Below are positions 1 to 8,336 of a stretch of DNA of 64,000 bases, piece after piece. The DNA is from Bacillota bacterium (GTDB lineage Bacteria; Bacillota_E; JAJZYS01; JAJYTV01): contig JAJZVM010000018.1 of NCBI GenBank assembly GCA_021845645.1, positions 1 through 64,000 of the forward strand, given 5' to 3'. Under the pieces are notes generated by a model. It had not been told where the DNA came from, did not search any database, and saw nothing but the letters and a program-made list of their open reading frames with translations. The translations under genes were made by a program, and so were the position numbers. The number at the start of each line of letters is the position of its first letter. Position 1 is the stretch's first letter.

Positions 1-518
1 GACCAGTTCTGCCGGACGTAGGCGAAGAACGCGGCCGCCGAAGCGTCACCGCAGCCCATGCAGCCGCCCGCCGTGGTGATCGAGACGAGCGGGCCGTGAT
101 AGGGGGACTTGGCCGGGTTGGCGCCGGGCGGGTAGAGCGTGACGCCGCCGCTGCCATCCGCGCCGTACATGCCGAGCCCCGTCCAGCCGGCGGGACCCAG
201 GAACACCGTGCCGGACCAGTACGCTGCGACCGCCCCCTGCCATGCGGCGGGAATGGAGACGGTGACGGAGCTGGGTGCCGTCCGGCCGTAGTCGACGGCG
301 AATCGTGTCGGAACTTTCTCGACCGGCAGGGTGACGGTGACGGTTCCTTGCGCCCCGGCGTGCGGCGGTCCATCCGGGACCGACCGGTAGGACACGTGGG
401 CGGGGGTGTGCTGCGTGGCTTTATGCGCCTTTCGCGGTGCGGTGGAAGGAGTGGAGCCGCAGGCGGAGAGCAGCAGGACGCACACGGAAGCCAGGGCAAA
501 CAGGGAGGCCCTTCGCAT
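1..518 (-). CDS. Hypothetical lipoprotein, C-terminus outside window
   Basis: The reverse strand is open from ATG at 516-518 to the window edge. The first 20 residues are a classical lipoprotein signal: MRR, a hydrophobic core, then LLSAC with Cys20 as the predicted lipidated residue. After a Thr/Pro/His-rich linker comes a beta-rich domain containing a CMGC Cys pair (about residues 152-155) close to the point where the window ends. An AAGGAC sequence lies before the start. I do not recognise the family. The role is probably at the outer face of the membrane. It is divergent in function from its neighbour SDR and separated from it by about 70 bases. Confidence is good that this is a gene, none for a function. 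Confidence 0.7.
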   Translation of the reverse strand, partial: MRRASLFALASVCVLLLSACGSTPSTAPRKAHKATQHTPAHVSYRSVPDGPPHAGAQGTVTVTLPVEKVPTRFAVDYGRTAPSSVTVSIPAAWQGAVAAYWSGTVFLGPAGWTGLGMYGADGSGGVTLYPPGANPAKSPYHGPLVSITTAGGCMGCGDASAAAFFAYVRQNW

Positions 519-589
519 GGGTTCACGTCCTTGACGGCGATTCGGTCCCGAGGCTCGCGGATGTGCGCGGCCTAAGCCGCTCACGCCGA

Positions 590-1357
590 TCAGGATCGGC
601 CCTGAACGTACTCCCGGTACCAGGCGTCGAAGTCTTTGGCCACGATGCGGGCCCCCGTGAGCCCCTCGGCTTCCTCGGAGGCCAGGAAGACGATCGGCGG
701 GCCCATGATCTCGGCAGGCAGCAGCCTCGACGCGTTGACGCCGTCCGGGATCATGCCGGTCAGGGTGGCACCACCGGGGAGGAGCTGGTTCACGGCGATG
801 CCGTACGACCTCAGGTCTTCCGTCATGATGCGGCTCAGGGCCTCCGCGCCCGCCCTGGCGGGCCCGTAAGGGACGAAGCCGCGGCGCTGCATGGTCTCCA
901 GGTTCATGGTGACGTTGACGATGCGGCCCCTGCCCTGGCGCACGAAGAGGGGCGCGAAGGCCCGCGCCACGAGAAAGTAGCCGGTGAGATTCGTGCGCAC
1001 GACGTCCTCGAAGCCGGAGACGGGCACCTCGAAAAAGGGGCGGGGGTCGGTCAGGAAGCTCGGGTTGACGGTGCGCATGCCGATGCCGGCGTTGTTCACG
1101 AGAAGGTTCAGACTGCCGAACTCGGCCTGCACCCGCTTGGCCAAGACTTCGACCGACGCCTGCTCCCGCACGTCGACCCCGGCCGCGTGGGCCCGGAGCC
1201 CGAGGTCGCGGAACTCCTCGACCACCTGCCGCAGGCGCTGGCCCGGGCGGGCGGCGACGAGCACGTCCATGCCCGCTTCCAGCAGAGCCGCGGCCATCGC
1301 CCGGCCTAGACCGCTCGTCGCGCCGGTGACGAGTGCGGTACCTTCGAGCTTCGCCAT
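590..1357 (-). CDS. SDR-family oxidoreductase-like protein with degenerate active site
   Basis: A 255-residue classical short-chain dehydrogenase/reductase fold. The N-terminal TGATSGLG nucleotide-binding motif (about residues 11-18) and NNAGIG are intact, so NAD(P) binding is likely. The catalytic YxxxK is changed: the sequence reads YGPAR, so Lys is replaced by Arg, and the expected Ser about 13 residues earlier is not seen (NVTMNLETM instead of an NVSS-type segment). The start ATG at 1355-1357 has GAGGAG upstream; longer open frames upstream lack such support and run antisense through the next gene. It could be a weakly active reductase or a non-catalytic cofactor-binding protein. The substrate cannot be predicted. 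Confidence 0.85.
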   Translation of the reverse strand: MAKLEGTALVTGATSGLGRAMAAALLEAGMDVLVAARPGQRLRQVVEEFRDLGLRAHAAGVDVREQASVEVLAKRVQAEFGSLNLLVNNAGIGMRTVNPSFLTDPRPFFEVPVSGFEDVVRTNLTGYFLVARAFAPLFVRQGRGRIVNVTMNLETMQRRGFVPYGPARAGAEALSRIMTEDLRSYGIAVNQLLPGGATLTGMIPDGVNASRLLPAEIMGPPIVFLASEEAEGLTGARIVAKDFDAWYREYVQGRS

Positions 1358-1522
1358 GCCATCACGCTCCTCGGCTGTCCTACGGCGCGTTCTCACGGGA
1401 TTCCTGCGCCAAGGCACGGCTGGAGGTCGTGGCTCGTGTGACGCAAAGCCGCGGCCGGTCGGCAGGAACCCTTGGCCGCACCTTGAAAGGAGTTGCCCAA
1501 AAGGGCAGCGGGAGGTGGCTGC

Positions 1523-3463
1523 GTGCGGTACAACACGGGCGGTGGAGCTGGTCGGACCAGATGGGCTGTCGGAGCGCTCGCCGCCATGGCCGCCATGTCC
1601 GTGGCCGCCTGCGGCACAGGTCCCGGTCATGCGGTGGCCCAGGGCACGAGCCTCAAGGCCCTCCTGGGCATGAAGCCGCGTCCCAGCGAGGTGCGGCTCC
1701 TGCCGGGTCAGCCGCCGCATCTCGCGGCGCTCGGGTTCGAGACGCCCGAGGACGGCTGGGCCGGTGGCCAGGGCGTCATCCTCGCGACCCGCGACGGCGG
1801 GCGGACCTGGCGGCCCCAGTACCTCGGCAGGGGCAACGTGAGCGGCTTCTCGATCCTCTCCCGGACCGTGGCCTTCGCCGCCACCAGCGTCGGGCTGCTC
1901 GGCACGAACGACGGCCAGACCTGGAAGAGGATCAGCGCGCAGCCGCTCTGGCAGGTCCAGTTCCTCACGCCCACGCAAGGGTATGGCCTCGGCGAGGCCG
2001 CCGGGACCTCGTATCCTTCGTCCTTCAGCCTGCTCGCCACGACGGACGGCGGACAGGTGTGGCAGAGGCTCCGGGTCGGCCCCGTCGAGCAGGCCTGCTT
2101 CTTCGCTGGCGGTGTCGGCCTCGCGGTGCCGACGACGCCCTACTTTGGCGGCGGCCTTACGGTGCGGCGCACCACCGACGGCGGCCAGACCTGGAGCACC
2201 GTGCTCCGTGTGCCTGCGGCGCACGCGGCGAACCTCGCCTGCACCGGGGACGGAGGCGCCTGGTTCGTGGCCGCGGGCGGTGCCAGCATGAGCCAAGAGT
2301 CCTATTCCGTCTTCCGCAGCGGCGATCGGGGCGCCACATGGACGGCGGCGCTCGCCGTTTCCACCGCGGGCGCCGGGCCGGCGCCGGGCGACACCAAGGG
2401 AGCCGCGATGGGGCCGGGGTCCTCGCCTGGGCCGATCGCGGCCCTCAGCAGGAACCAGGCGGCGATGACGGGTCTCTGCGAGGCCTGCACCGGCAGTGGC
2501 ATCGCGATGGTGGAGACGACCTCGGACGGCGGCGTCCACTGGCGCAAGACGCCCGCCCAGCCACCGGTCTCGGCGCCCGACGTGCTCTCCCTAGATGCCT
2601 TGACCCCCGAGGACATGTGGCTCCTCTTCAATGTCGGTTCGGGGCAGTCCGAGATCGCCGCGACCACGGACGGCGGGGCCGCCTGGCGCATCCTCTACAC
2701 CGTGCCGCGGACCTTGCCTCCCTTCTCCCTGACCTACGCGACGCCCAAGGTCGCCTTCGGCTTCGGCTCGAGCGCCTATTCCCTGCGTGTCGAGCGCAGC
2801 GACGATGGCGGCCGGACCTGGCGGACGGTCGGGCAGCTGCCCAAGGGCACGAACCCGTACAACTACAGTCCGATCGCGGCCGTGGGCACGCGCGACCTCT
2901 ATGTGGTGGCATCGGGCGTGCTGCTTCGTTCGAGCGACGGCGGGCGGAACTGGCGCGTCGTCCGCAAGGGCATCTCCGGCAATGTGCACGGACTCAAGTT
3001 CACGACGCCGCAGGCGGGCTGCTACTCGGTAATCGGGGCGGGCCAGTCGCGGCAGGACTTCGAGACCCGCGACGGCGGCACGACGTGGCGGAAGGCGGCC
3101 CTGCAGGGTGTGCCGGCGTCGGTCTGCGCTGTGGCCGGCGGCCACCCGGCGCTCGCCAGCGAGGCCGCGGGGCTGATCCGCCGCCTCACCGCCCCCACTG
3201 GTAACGCAGCCGTGCTCCCGGACTATCTGTCGCTCGCGGGCGCGACAGAGAGCAGCATCTGGCTCGCGTTCTCGAACGATCCCGGCAGCAGGCTCTACAT
3301 CCTCTCGGCCACCAGGCCGCCCGCGGTGACCGCGTGGCCGGACCAGGAGATCAATCCCGCCGCTCTCGTGCCGTTCGGGGACCGCGAGGCCTATCTTCTC
3401 ACGACGGACGGTCGGCTGCTGCGGACGACGGATCAGGGCAGGACGTGGACGCAGCAGCCTTGA
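1523..3463 (+). CDS. Asp-box (BNR/YCF48-like) repeat lipoprotein
   Basis: About 646 residues. The N-terminus has a basic stretch, a hydrophobic segment and a lipobox ending SVAAC, so it should be an exported lipoprotein. The body carries about ten copies of the Asp-box signature S/T-x-DGG-x-T/x-W (for example TRDGGRTW, TTDGGQTW, SDDGGRTW, TTDQGRTW), spaced roughly 45-70 residues, which is the pattern of a beta-propeller of the sialidase/Ycf48 type. Such proteins act in photosystem assembly in cyanobacteria, but in other bacteria the role is usually unknown; binding or scaffold function is most likely here. GTG 1523 was chosen over TTG 1493 because GGAGGTGG lies 5 bases upstream. A second, larger protein of this type is at 21871-23976. 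Confidence 0.85.
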   Translation: MRYNTGGGAGRTRWAVGALAAMAAMSVAACGTGPGHAVAQGTSLKALLGMKPRPSEVRLLPGQPPHLAALGFETPEDGWAGGQGVILATRDGGRTWRPQYLGRGNVSGFSILSRTVAFAATSVGLLGTNDGQTWKRISAQPLWQVQFLTPTQGYGLGEAAGTSYPSSFSLLATTDGGQVWQRLRVGPVEQACFFAGGVGLAVPTTPYFGGGLTVRRTTDGGQTWSTVLRVPAAHAANLACTGDGGAWFVAAGGASMSQESYSVFRSGDRGATWTAALAVSTAGAGPAPGDTKGAAMGPGSSPGPIAALSRNQAAMTGLCEACTGSGIAMVETTSDGGVHWRKTPAQPPVSAPDVLSLDALTPEDMWLLFNVGSGQSEIAATTDGGAAWRILYTVPRTLPPFSLTYATPKVAFGFGSSAYSLRVERSDDGGRTWRTVGQLPKGTNPYNYSPIAAVGTRDLYVVASGVLLRSSDGGRNWRVVRKGISGNVHGLKFTTPQAGCYSVIGAGQSRQDFETRDGGTTWRKAALQGVPASVCAVAGGHPALASEAAGLIRRLTAPTGNAAVLPDYLSLAGATESSIWLAFSNDPGSRLYILSATRPPAVTAWPDQEINPAALVPFGDREAYLLTTDGRLLRTTDQGRTWTQQP

Positions 3464-3479
3464 GGGAGGCAGGCGAGAC

Positions 3480-3962
3480 ATGCGCCTTTGGGACGGCGAT
3501 CTGCGGCTGCGCGAACTGCAGGCGGCCGACATCGACACGGCTCTCGGGTGGTACCAGGATCCCTACGTCTTGCGCATGTCGGAGGGGCCTGCGGCGGAGC
3601 CCTTCGACCGCCAGCGCGTCGAGCGCATGTACGCGGTCCTTGGAGAGCTCGGCGAGCTCTACGTGATCGAGGTGCCTGAGGGCGACGTCTGGCGTGCGAT
3701 CGGCGACGCGACGCTCGCGCGGGACACCTTGCCGATCGTCATCGGCGAGCGCAGGTACCGCGGCAAAGGCATCGGCGGGCGGGTCCTGGACCTCCTGATC
3801 GGGCGGGCGCGGCAGCTCGGCTGGCCACGCCTCGAGGTGAAGCACGTCTACGCCTACAACGAAGCGAGCCGCAGGCTCTTCCTGAGCCGCGGCTTCGTCC
3901 AGGCGGGAACCGGGGTCGAGGGTGTCGACACAGCTTACGAGCGGTATCGGCTGGAGCTTTAG
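3480..3962 (+). CDS. GNAT-family N-acetyltransferase
   Basis: 160 residues, the normal length for a single GNAT domain. The acetyl-CoA pyrophosphate-binding motif is visible as RYRGKGIGG (about residues 92-100), followed by the RLEVKHVYAYNEASRRLFLSRGF segment (shown here as the typical N-x-x-S/A-x-x-x-Y/F-x-x-x-GF end of the fold). Members transfer an acetyl group to an amine, often of ribosomal proteins, antibiotics or polyamines; the target cannot be told. It follows the Asp-box lipoprotein by 16 bases and may be cotranscribed. The downstream kinase gene converges on it with only 14 bases between stops and no clear terminator. Confidence 0.88.
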   Translation: MRLWDGDLRLRELQAADIDTALGWYQDPYVLRMSEGPAAEPFDRQRVERMYAVLGELGELYVIEVPEGDVWRAIGDATLARDTLPIVIGERRYRGKGIGGRVLDLLIGRARQLGWPRLEVKHVYAYNEASRRLFLSRGFVQAGTGVEGVDTAYERYRLEL

Positions 3963-3976
3963 CGGCCACTCCGCTC

Positions 3977-6133
3977 CTACGGCGCCTGCACGCCGCGCCG
4001 CATGACCGAGGGCACGAGTCCCCGGCAGAAACGGCCGAAGCGCACGTCCTGCAGGCTTTCGCACGCTTTTTGGGCCCTCGCCGCCTGCCAGCGCACCTCC
4101 CGGAGCCGGGCGCGCGCTGAGCGCATGGTGCCGAGAAACGCCTGAGCCTCGGCCTGCCAAGAGAGCGCAAGGCTCTTGCGCTCTCCCTCGATCGTCTGCA
4201 GCGTGCCCGCGGCCTGCGCCCTGAGACCTGCGACGTCCCGCAGGAATGCGCGCAAGGCCGCGTGGCGCTGCAGGCGGAGTTCCTGGAGCGCCTGGCGGAG
4301 TTCCTCCCCGGCCTTGTGCTCCTCGAGAGGCGGCAGGGCTGACGGCACGGCGGCGCGTGCCAAGGCCGCGACCTCGCGGTGCCACTGCGCGATGCGCCGC
4401 GCCCGTTCGCGATCGATCGCCTCGATGTGGTGCCGCCGCCCATCGCGGCCCACCGCAAGCTGCTCGCCGACTGTTTGGAGGTCGTAGGCGGACAGGATGC
4501 CCGCCGCGACCAGCTGCAGCTTCGCGACGCGCCGCACGTCGAGGAGCGGGTCGTCCATCACGCGGTGGCTTTCGAGAACGCGCCGCTCCTCGCTGGCCTG
4601 AAAGGCCCGCAGACGCTCCTCGCGGCGCCTCTGCGCGAGGTCGCGCAGCTCGCAAAGGCGCCGGTGGTAGCCTTGCAGCCCGAGAGCCTGGCGCAAGGCC
4701 CGCTCCTGCAGGCGCAGGTCGCCCTGCACGACCTGCGCCTGCGCCCGCAGCCGCTCCTCATGCCGCTGCCAAGCTGCCTGGGCCACGGCGTACCGCGACG
4801 AGGTCGCCTGCAGGAGGGCGACGGTCCTCCGCTCGTCCCTGCGCAGCCGGGAGACCCGCCGGCGCAGGGCGTGGGCCCTGCGGGCGTCGTCGCCCAAACG
4901 ATAGCGAAGGTAGAGGACGAGGGCCCCGAGACCGGCCCAGGGCAGGACGCCGAGGGCGAACCCCGTGCGCACGGCGGGACCCAGCGCGAGCGGCAGCCAG
5001 ACCCCGGCGAGCCACGCAGCCGCGATCCAGCGGTCGAGCGGGGCAGGACGCGAACGCTCCTCCGGCGGGGGCGCGGGCTCGGGCATGAGCCAGCCGGCGG
5101 CGCTCCCCACCCACTGCGTGGCATCGGGTGGCAGCCAATCGTCTGGCGCCCGGTCCACCTGAAGGGGCTTGGCGCGGGACGGCACCGGCGACGGCCGCGG
5201 GGCGGGCGAGACCCGTCCGGCGGCGGGTTTCGCGGCTTCGGCCAGGACGTCGCGCAGCGGCAGGGTGCGGGGCAGCGCTGGCACCTCCCGCGGCGGCCGC
5301 GACGCAGCCCGCAGCAGTCGCTCCCCGAGCTCCGTCAGGCCCGGACGCCCAAGAGCCCTCAGCCGCTGCCAGACGGCCGCATGGGGATCGAGAAAGTCCT
5401 CGCGGCGGAAGAGGAGACACTCGTCGCCCGCGCCCTGCTCCTGCCAGAGCTCAGGGCGACAGGCGAGCGCCGCGATCGAGAGGAAGACGACCCAGCCCGA
5501 GAAGCGGTCGAGCCAGGGACCGAAATCCTGGTGCGCGCGGCCTGGATGCTGATAGTTCGGGTGGCCAAGCTCGAGCGACGGCCGAGCGGCGAGCGAGGGC
5601 ACGTACATCCCGTCGTAGTCCAGGAGGACGAGGCGCCCGGAGTCCACGAGGACGTTGCCGTGCTGGAGGTCGCCGTGGGCGATGCCGCCCTGCTCGAGGT
5701 CATGCAGCAGGTGGAGCCACGAAACGGCCAGATCCTCGAGAGCCGACACGTCGCCGAGGTGGCAGCGCAGGTACTCGTCGAGACGTTCGCCTCCGGCCCA
5801 CGCCATCTTGACGATGGGCTGCCAGCTGCCGGCGACGAGCACGCCACGCTCCTGGAACGCGAAGGGGACGAAGTACGGCAGGTGACCGCCGCGCAGGCGC
5901 CTGGAGATCTCGGCGTAGCGCTCGCCCTGCTCGCCCTGGAGATGCTGGAAGCAGCGCACCGCCCAGTCTCCGCCCTGGCCCTGCAGGCGAAAGACGACGG
6001 CCATGTTGCCGCTTCGCGCCTTGGGCAGGCCCATGGCGTCGCACTCCGGCGCGCAGAGCCGGAGATCCGGGTCCGAAAAGACGAGATGAGGGTGCTCGAC
6101 CGCCTCCTGGTAGGCGCTCAGCTGCGCCGCCAT
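3977..6133 (-). CDS. TerY-P-type protein kinase with membrane and coiled-coil C-terminal region
   Basis: 718 residues. An N-terminal protein-kinase domain (about 40-270) shows family-specific forms of the motifs: WAVRCF at 57-62 in place of the beta3 Ala-x-Lys, HGDLQHGN at 153-160 for the catalytic loop, and DYDGM at 172-176 in place of DFG. This combination is typical of kinases that occur with VWA and PP2C partners (TerY-P triad). A Pro/Arg-rich linker (280-365) is followed by two probable membrane helices (368-386, 391-410) and a long Arg/Gln/Leu-rich coiled coil. Around residue 535-570 a VAAGILSAYDLQTV segment resembles a helix-hairpin-helix. The start ATG overlaps the end of the phosphatase gene by 16 bases, so translation is probably coupled. 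Predicted role: reversible Ser/Thr phosphorylation at the membrane; target unknown. Confidence 0.85.
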   Translation of the reverse strand: MAAQLSAYQEAVEHPHLVFSDPDLRLCAPECDAMGLPKARSGNMAVVFRLQGQGGDWAVRCFQHLQGEQGERYAEISRRLRGGHLPYFVPFAFQERGVLVAGSWQPIVKMAWAGGERLDEYLRCHLGDVSALEDLAVSWLHLLHDLEQGGIAHGDLQHGNVLVDSGRLVLLDYDGMYVPSLAARPSLELGHPNYQHPGRAHQDFGPWLDRFSGWVVFLSIAALACRPELWQEQGAGDECLLFRREDFLDPHAAVWQRLRALGRPGLTELGERLLRAASRPPREVPALPRTLPLRDVLAEAAKPAAGRVSPAPRPSPVPSRAKPLQVDRAPDDWLPPDATQWVGSAAGWLMPEPAPPPEERSRPAPLDRWIAAAWLAGVWLPLALGPAVRTGFALGVLPWAGLGALVLYLRYRLGDDARRAHALRRRVSRLRRDERRTVALLQATSSRYAVAQAAWQRHEERLRAQAQVVQGDLRLQERALRQALGLQGYHRRLCELRDLAQRRREERLRAFQASEERRVLESHRVMDDPLLDVRRVAKLQLVAAGILSAYDLQTVGEQLAVGRDGRRHHIEAIDRERARRIAQWHREVAALARAAVPSALPPLEEHKAGEELRQALQELRLQRHAALRAFLRDVAGLRAQAAGTLQTIEGERKSLALSWQAEAQAFLGTMRSARARLREVRWQAARAQKACESLQDVRFGRFCRGLVPSVMRRGVQAP

Positions 6134-6870
6134 GGCGCCGCCTCCCGGCATTTGAGGGCCAAAAGCGTCACGTCGTCGTTGCGCAGCTGCCCAGTGCGGC
6201 GCCGAACGGCTACCCAGCGGGCGAACTCCCGGGGACCGGCGTCCGCGAGGCGGAGCAGGGTGGGGAACGGCCGGCCGCGCCGCTCGGCCTTGCCGAGGCA
6301 CCAGTGGGCAAGGGCGTCGCTCATCAGGAGAAAGCTGTCGCCCGGCCGCCACTCGCCTTCGGCTTCGGCCAAAACGGTGTCGGCAGCGAGGCCCGAGCAG
6401 ATCGCCTGGGGCCGCAGCGGCAGATCTCCCTCCGCGCGGAACGGGAAGGACCTGACGAGTCTCCCGCCGCGCAGGTGGAAGAGGCAGCTGTCACCGATCG
6501 CGACGGCGCGCCAGCGCCGCGTGCCCGCCGCGCCGCCCACGGCGAGGCCGACGAACGTGGCGTAGGCACCCGCTCGCAGCTTCTCCTCGGCGTACCAGGG
6601 CAGGGGGCGGACGCTGACGGCGCCCTGCCAGCGCTGGCGCAGGTCCTCGAGGTCGGCCCCGTTCCCTGTCCCCGGCTGCCACTTACCCTGGGCGTAGGCC
6701 TGCACGAGCATGGACGCCCAGAGGCCCGCGAAGGACGACTCGGTCGCCCCGTCCGCGACCGCAAGCCGCCAGGTGCCGCTCCCGGGGTCTTCCTGGCAGG
6801 CCCAGGCGTCCTCGTACTCCCGGATGGACGAGCCCGCCTTTGGCAGGGCGTGCGCGCGGCAGGTCGGCAT
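6118..6870 (-). CDS. PP2C-family protein phosphatase (TerY-P triad)
   Basis: 250 residues, a compact PP2C/PPM domain. The metal-binding motifs are seen as YEDAW near residue 20, VADGATESSF around 39-48, MSDALAHW and a C-terminal NDDVTLLAL. PPM phosphatases use two Mn/Mg ions held by these Asp residues to remove phosphate from Ser/Thr. It lies between the VWA gene (6-base gap upstream) and the kinase gene (16-base overlap downstream), an arrangement that says it opposes that kinase. No transmembrane segment is seen, so it should be cytoplasmic. Confidence 0.88.
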   Translation of the reverse strand: MPTCRAHALPKAGSSIREYEDAWACQEDPGSGTWRLAVADGATESSFAGLWASMLVQAYAQGKWQPGTGNGADLEDLRQRWQGAVSVRPLPWYAEEKLRAGAYATFVGLAVGGAAGTRRWRAVAIGDSCLFHLRGGRLVRSFPFRAEGDLPLRPQAICSGLAADTVLAEAEGEWRPGDSFLLMSDALAHWCLGKAERRGRPFPTLLRLADAGPREFARWVAVRRRTGQLRNDDVTLLALKCREAAPWRRS

Positions 6871-6876
6871 GGAGGG

Positions 6877-7722
6877 TCAGCGGAGATTCGCGGGGCGCGT
6901 GCCGATGTCGAGGAAGCTCACGAGCGCCGCCGGCTCCGCGTTGAAGATGAAGCCGCGGGCGCCGGGCCCCGCCGGGTAGCCCTCGAGCTGGAGGTGCGAG
7001 CGCATCGTGTCGGGGAGGTCGCTCGAGATCTCGTAGAGCATGTGCGCGTAGGGGTCCTCAACCCCGGGATCCGCGGCGGGGAAACTGATCTCCCGGCTGG
7101 CGTGGGATGAGATGTGCACGTTGAAGAGCATCAGGTTGCCGTCGGTGGTGGCGAGGCCCCGCAGGCTCTCGGCCGCGAGGGAGGGATCGCCGTCCGTCGA
7201 CTCGCCGTCGGTGATGTGGAAGACGATCGGGGGGTGGCTGAAGGGGTGGGTCTGCACCCAGTGGTCAAGGACGCGGCGGGCCTCCGCGAACGCCTCGCAC
7301 ATCGGCGTGCCGCCGTGCGCGACGGGGTCGAACCAGACGGGGAACTTGACGTCCTGCTCGACGGTGCCGCCGGCGCCGTCCGGGATCTTGCGCCGCCGCG
7401 TCTCGATGCGCAGGGGCGCGTCCGCGAGATCGGCGACGGCCACGAGCTGCCGGCCCGTGAGCGGTCCGCCGTAGGCCGGCCCCACCTGGTCGCAGTAGCC
7501 GAGCACGCCGACGTCGAAGTAGTTGCGCACGCCTTCGTCCTTGGAGCACTTGAGCACGATGTTGCGCAGGAGGTTGTTGACGATGGTCGCCACCTCCTGC
7601 GCCTTGCTCTCGTGCACGCCGCCTTGCGCTCCGCCCCAGGGGTCCGCCATCGATCCGGACTGGTCGATCAGGAACAGGAAGCAGGACGGGTTCGCCCGGC
7701 TGATCTCGGCACTGTACGGCAT
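6877..7722 (-). CDS. TerY-like VWA-domain protein
   Basis: 281 residues, essentially one von Willebrand factor A domain. The MIDAS metal site is complete: DQSGS at 20-24, a Thr in HGGTPMCEA, and Asp in HITDGEST. TerY-type proteins are cytoplasmic VWA domains that act with a PP2C phosphatase and a protein kinase; the VWA partner is thought to bind or be the substrate of the other two. It is the first gene of the minus-strand unit VWA-PP2C-kinase. The start ATG at 7720-7722 is preceded by GGAGGTGG at good distance. No ter resistance genes (terZABCD) are seen next to it, so the triad is stand-alone in this window. Confidence 0.9.
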   Translation of the reverse strand: MPYSAEISRANPSCFLFLIDQSGSMADPWGGAQGGVHESKAQEVATIVNNLLRNIVLKCSKDEGVRNYFDVGVLGYCDQVGPAYGGPLTGRQLVAVADLADAPLRIETRRRKIPDGAGGTVEQDVKFPVWFDPVAHGGTPMCEAFAEARRVLDHWVQTHPFSHPPIVFHITDGESTDGDPSLAAESLRGLATTDGNLMLFNVHISSHASREISFPAADPGVEDPYAHMLYEISSDLPDTMRSHLQLEGYPAGPGARGFIFNAEPAALVSFLDIGTRPANLR

Positions 7723-7892
7723 GGACCCACCTCCAGGTTGTCGGCCAGGACCCATAGGTGGCCCTGCGCGCCGAGAGAGGTATATGCCGAAAGGGGTCGT
7801 CCAAAGGCCGATCCAACCACCGGTCAGGCAGGAGCCGGGGCCAGGGCGCCATATCTCTTCTCGTGGACACGGATTTGGAGGAGGCCGGGACG

Positions 7893-8180
7893 ATGGTCGC
7901 ACTCGTGGCGAGGTACCTGGTCCGGGAAGGCATGGCGGACGACGTGGCGAGGCAACTGCGGGACTTCGCGCCCTTCGCGCGGTCGGAGCCGGGCTGCAGC
8001 CAGTACGTCGTGCATCAGGATCCCGCGGAGCCCAGGCGCATCATGCTCTACGAGCAGTATCTCGACGAGCGGGCGCTCGAGGCCCACCGCGAGACCGAGC
8101 ACTTCAAGTCGGTGATCGAGGGTCGGGTGCTGCCGCTGCTCGAGCGGCGCGAGCGGGAGATCTACACCGTCATCGGTTAG
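7893..8180 (+). CDS. ABM-family (antibiotic biosynthesis monooxygenase-like) protein
   Basis: 95 residues, the usual length of a single ABM/YgiN-like ferredoxin-fold domain. Features are the MVALVARYLVREG start, the EPGCSQYVVHQD segment and MLYEQYLDERALEAHRET, which matches the E-x-Y-x-s/d-x-x-A-x-x-x-H signature of the family. Members are homodimers that oxidise small aromatic or quinone-like compounds without cofactor, or degrade haem, but many have no known substrate. GGAGGAGG upstream supports ATG 7893. It is transcribed away from the VWA gene and sits about 150 bases ahead of trmFO. Confidence 0.85.
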   Translation: MVALVARYLVREGMADDVARQLRDFAPFARSEPGCSQYVVHQDPAEPRRIMLYEQYLDERALEAHRETEHFKSVIEGRVLPLLERREREIYTVIG

Positions 8181-8336
8181 GGCCAGAGTGGATGTCCGCC
8201 GCCGGCACCGGTTGGTGCCTCTGCCTCGGCGGTGCTAAGGTGGAGCCCATGGAGCGCATGGCGCGGCGGCGGGTTCTCGGCCCCGAAGACCGGCCGGGAC
8301 GCCGCCTGCTTGGTCGCCGCAGGAGAGGAGTCTGAC

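Noticed and set aside
379..392. ACCGACCGGTAGGA, close to the TetR palindrome
   Set aside because: It lies inside the coding part of the lipoprotein gene at 1-518, not near a start, and one arm is imperfect; likely chance.
590..2539. Very long open frames on the strand opposite to real genes (for example 590-2539 minus, 4379-6565 plus, 12-13.7 kb minus, 60216-63098 minus)
   Set aside because: At about 70% GC the antisense frames stay open. They have Arg/Ala/Pro-rich compositions, no domains and no ribosome sites, while the sense frames have clear families.
8204..8219. GGCACC-GGTT-GGTGCC hairpin between the ABM gene and trmFO
   Set aside because: Only 6 bp with a small loop and no T-run; it also resembles half of the TetR site. 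Too weak for a terminator or operator call.
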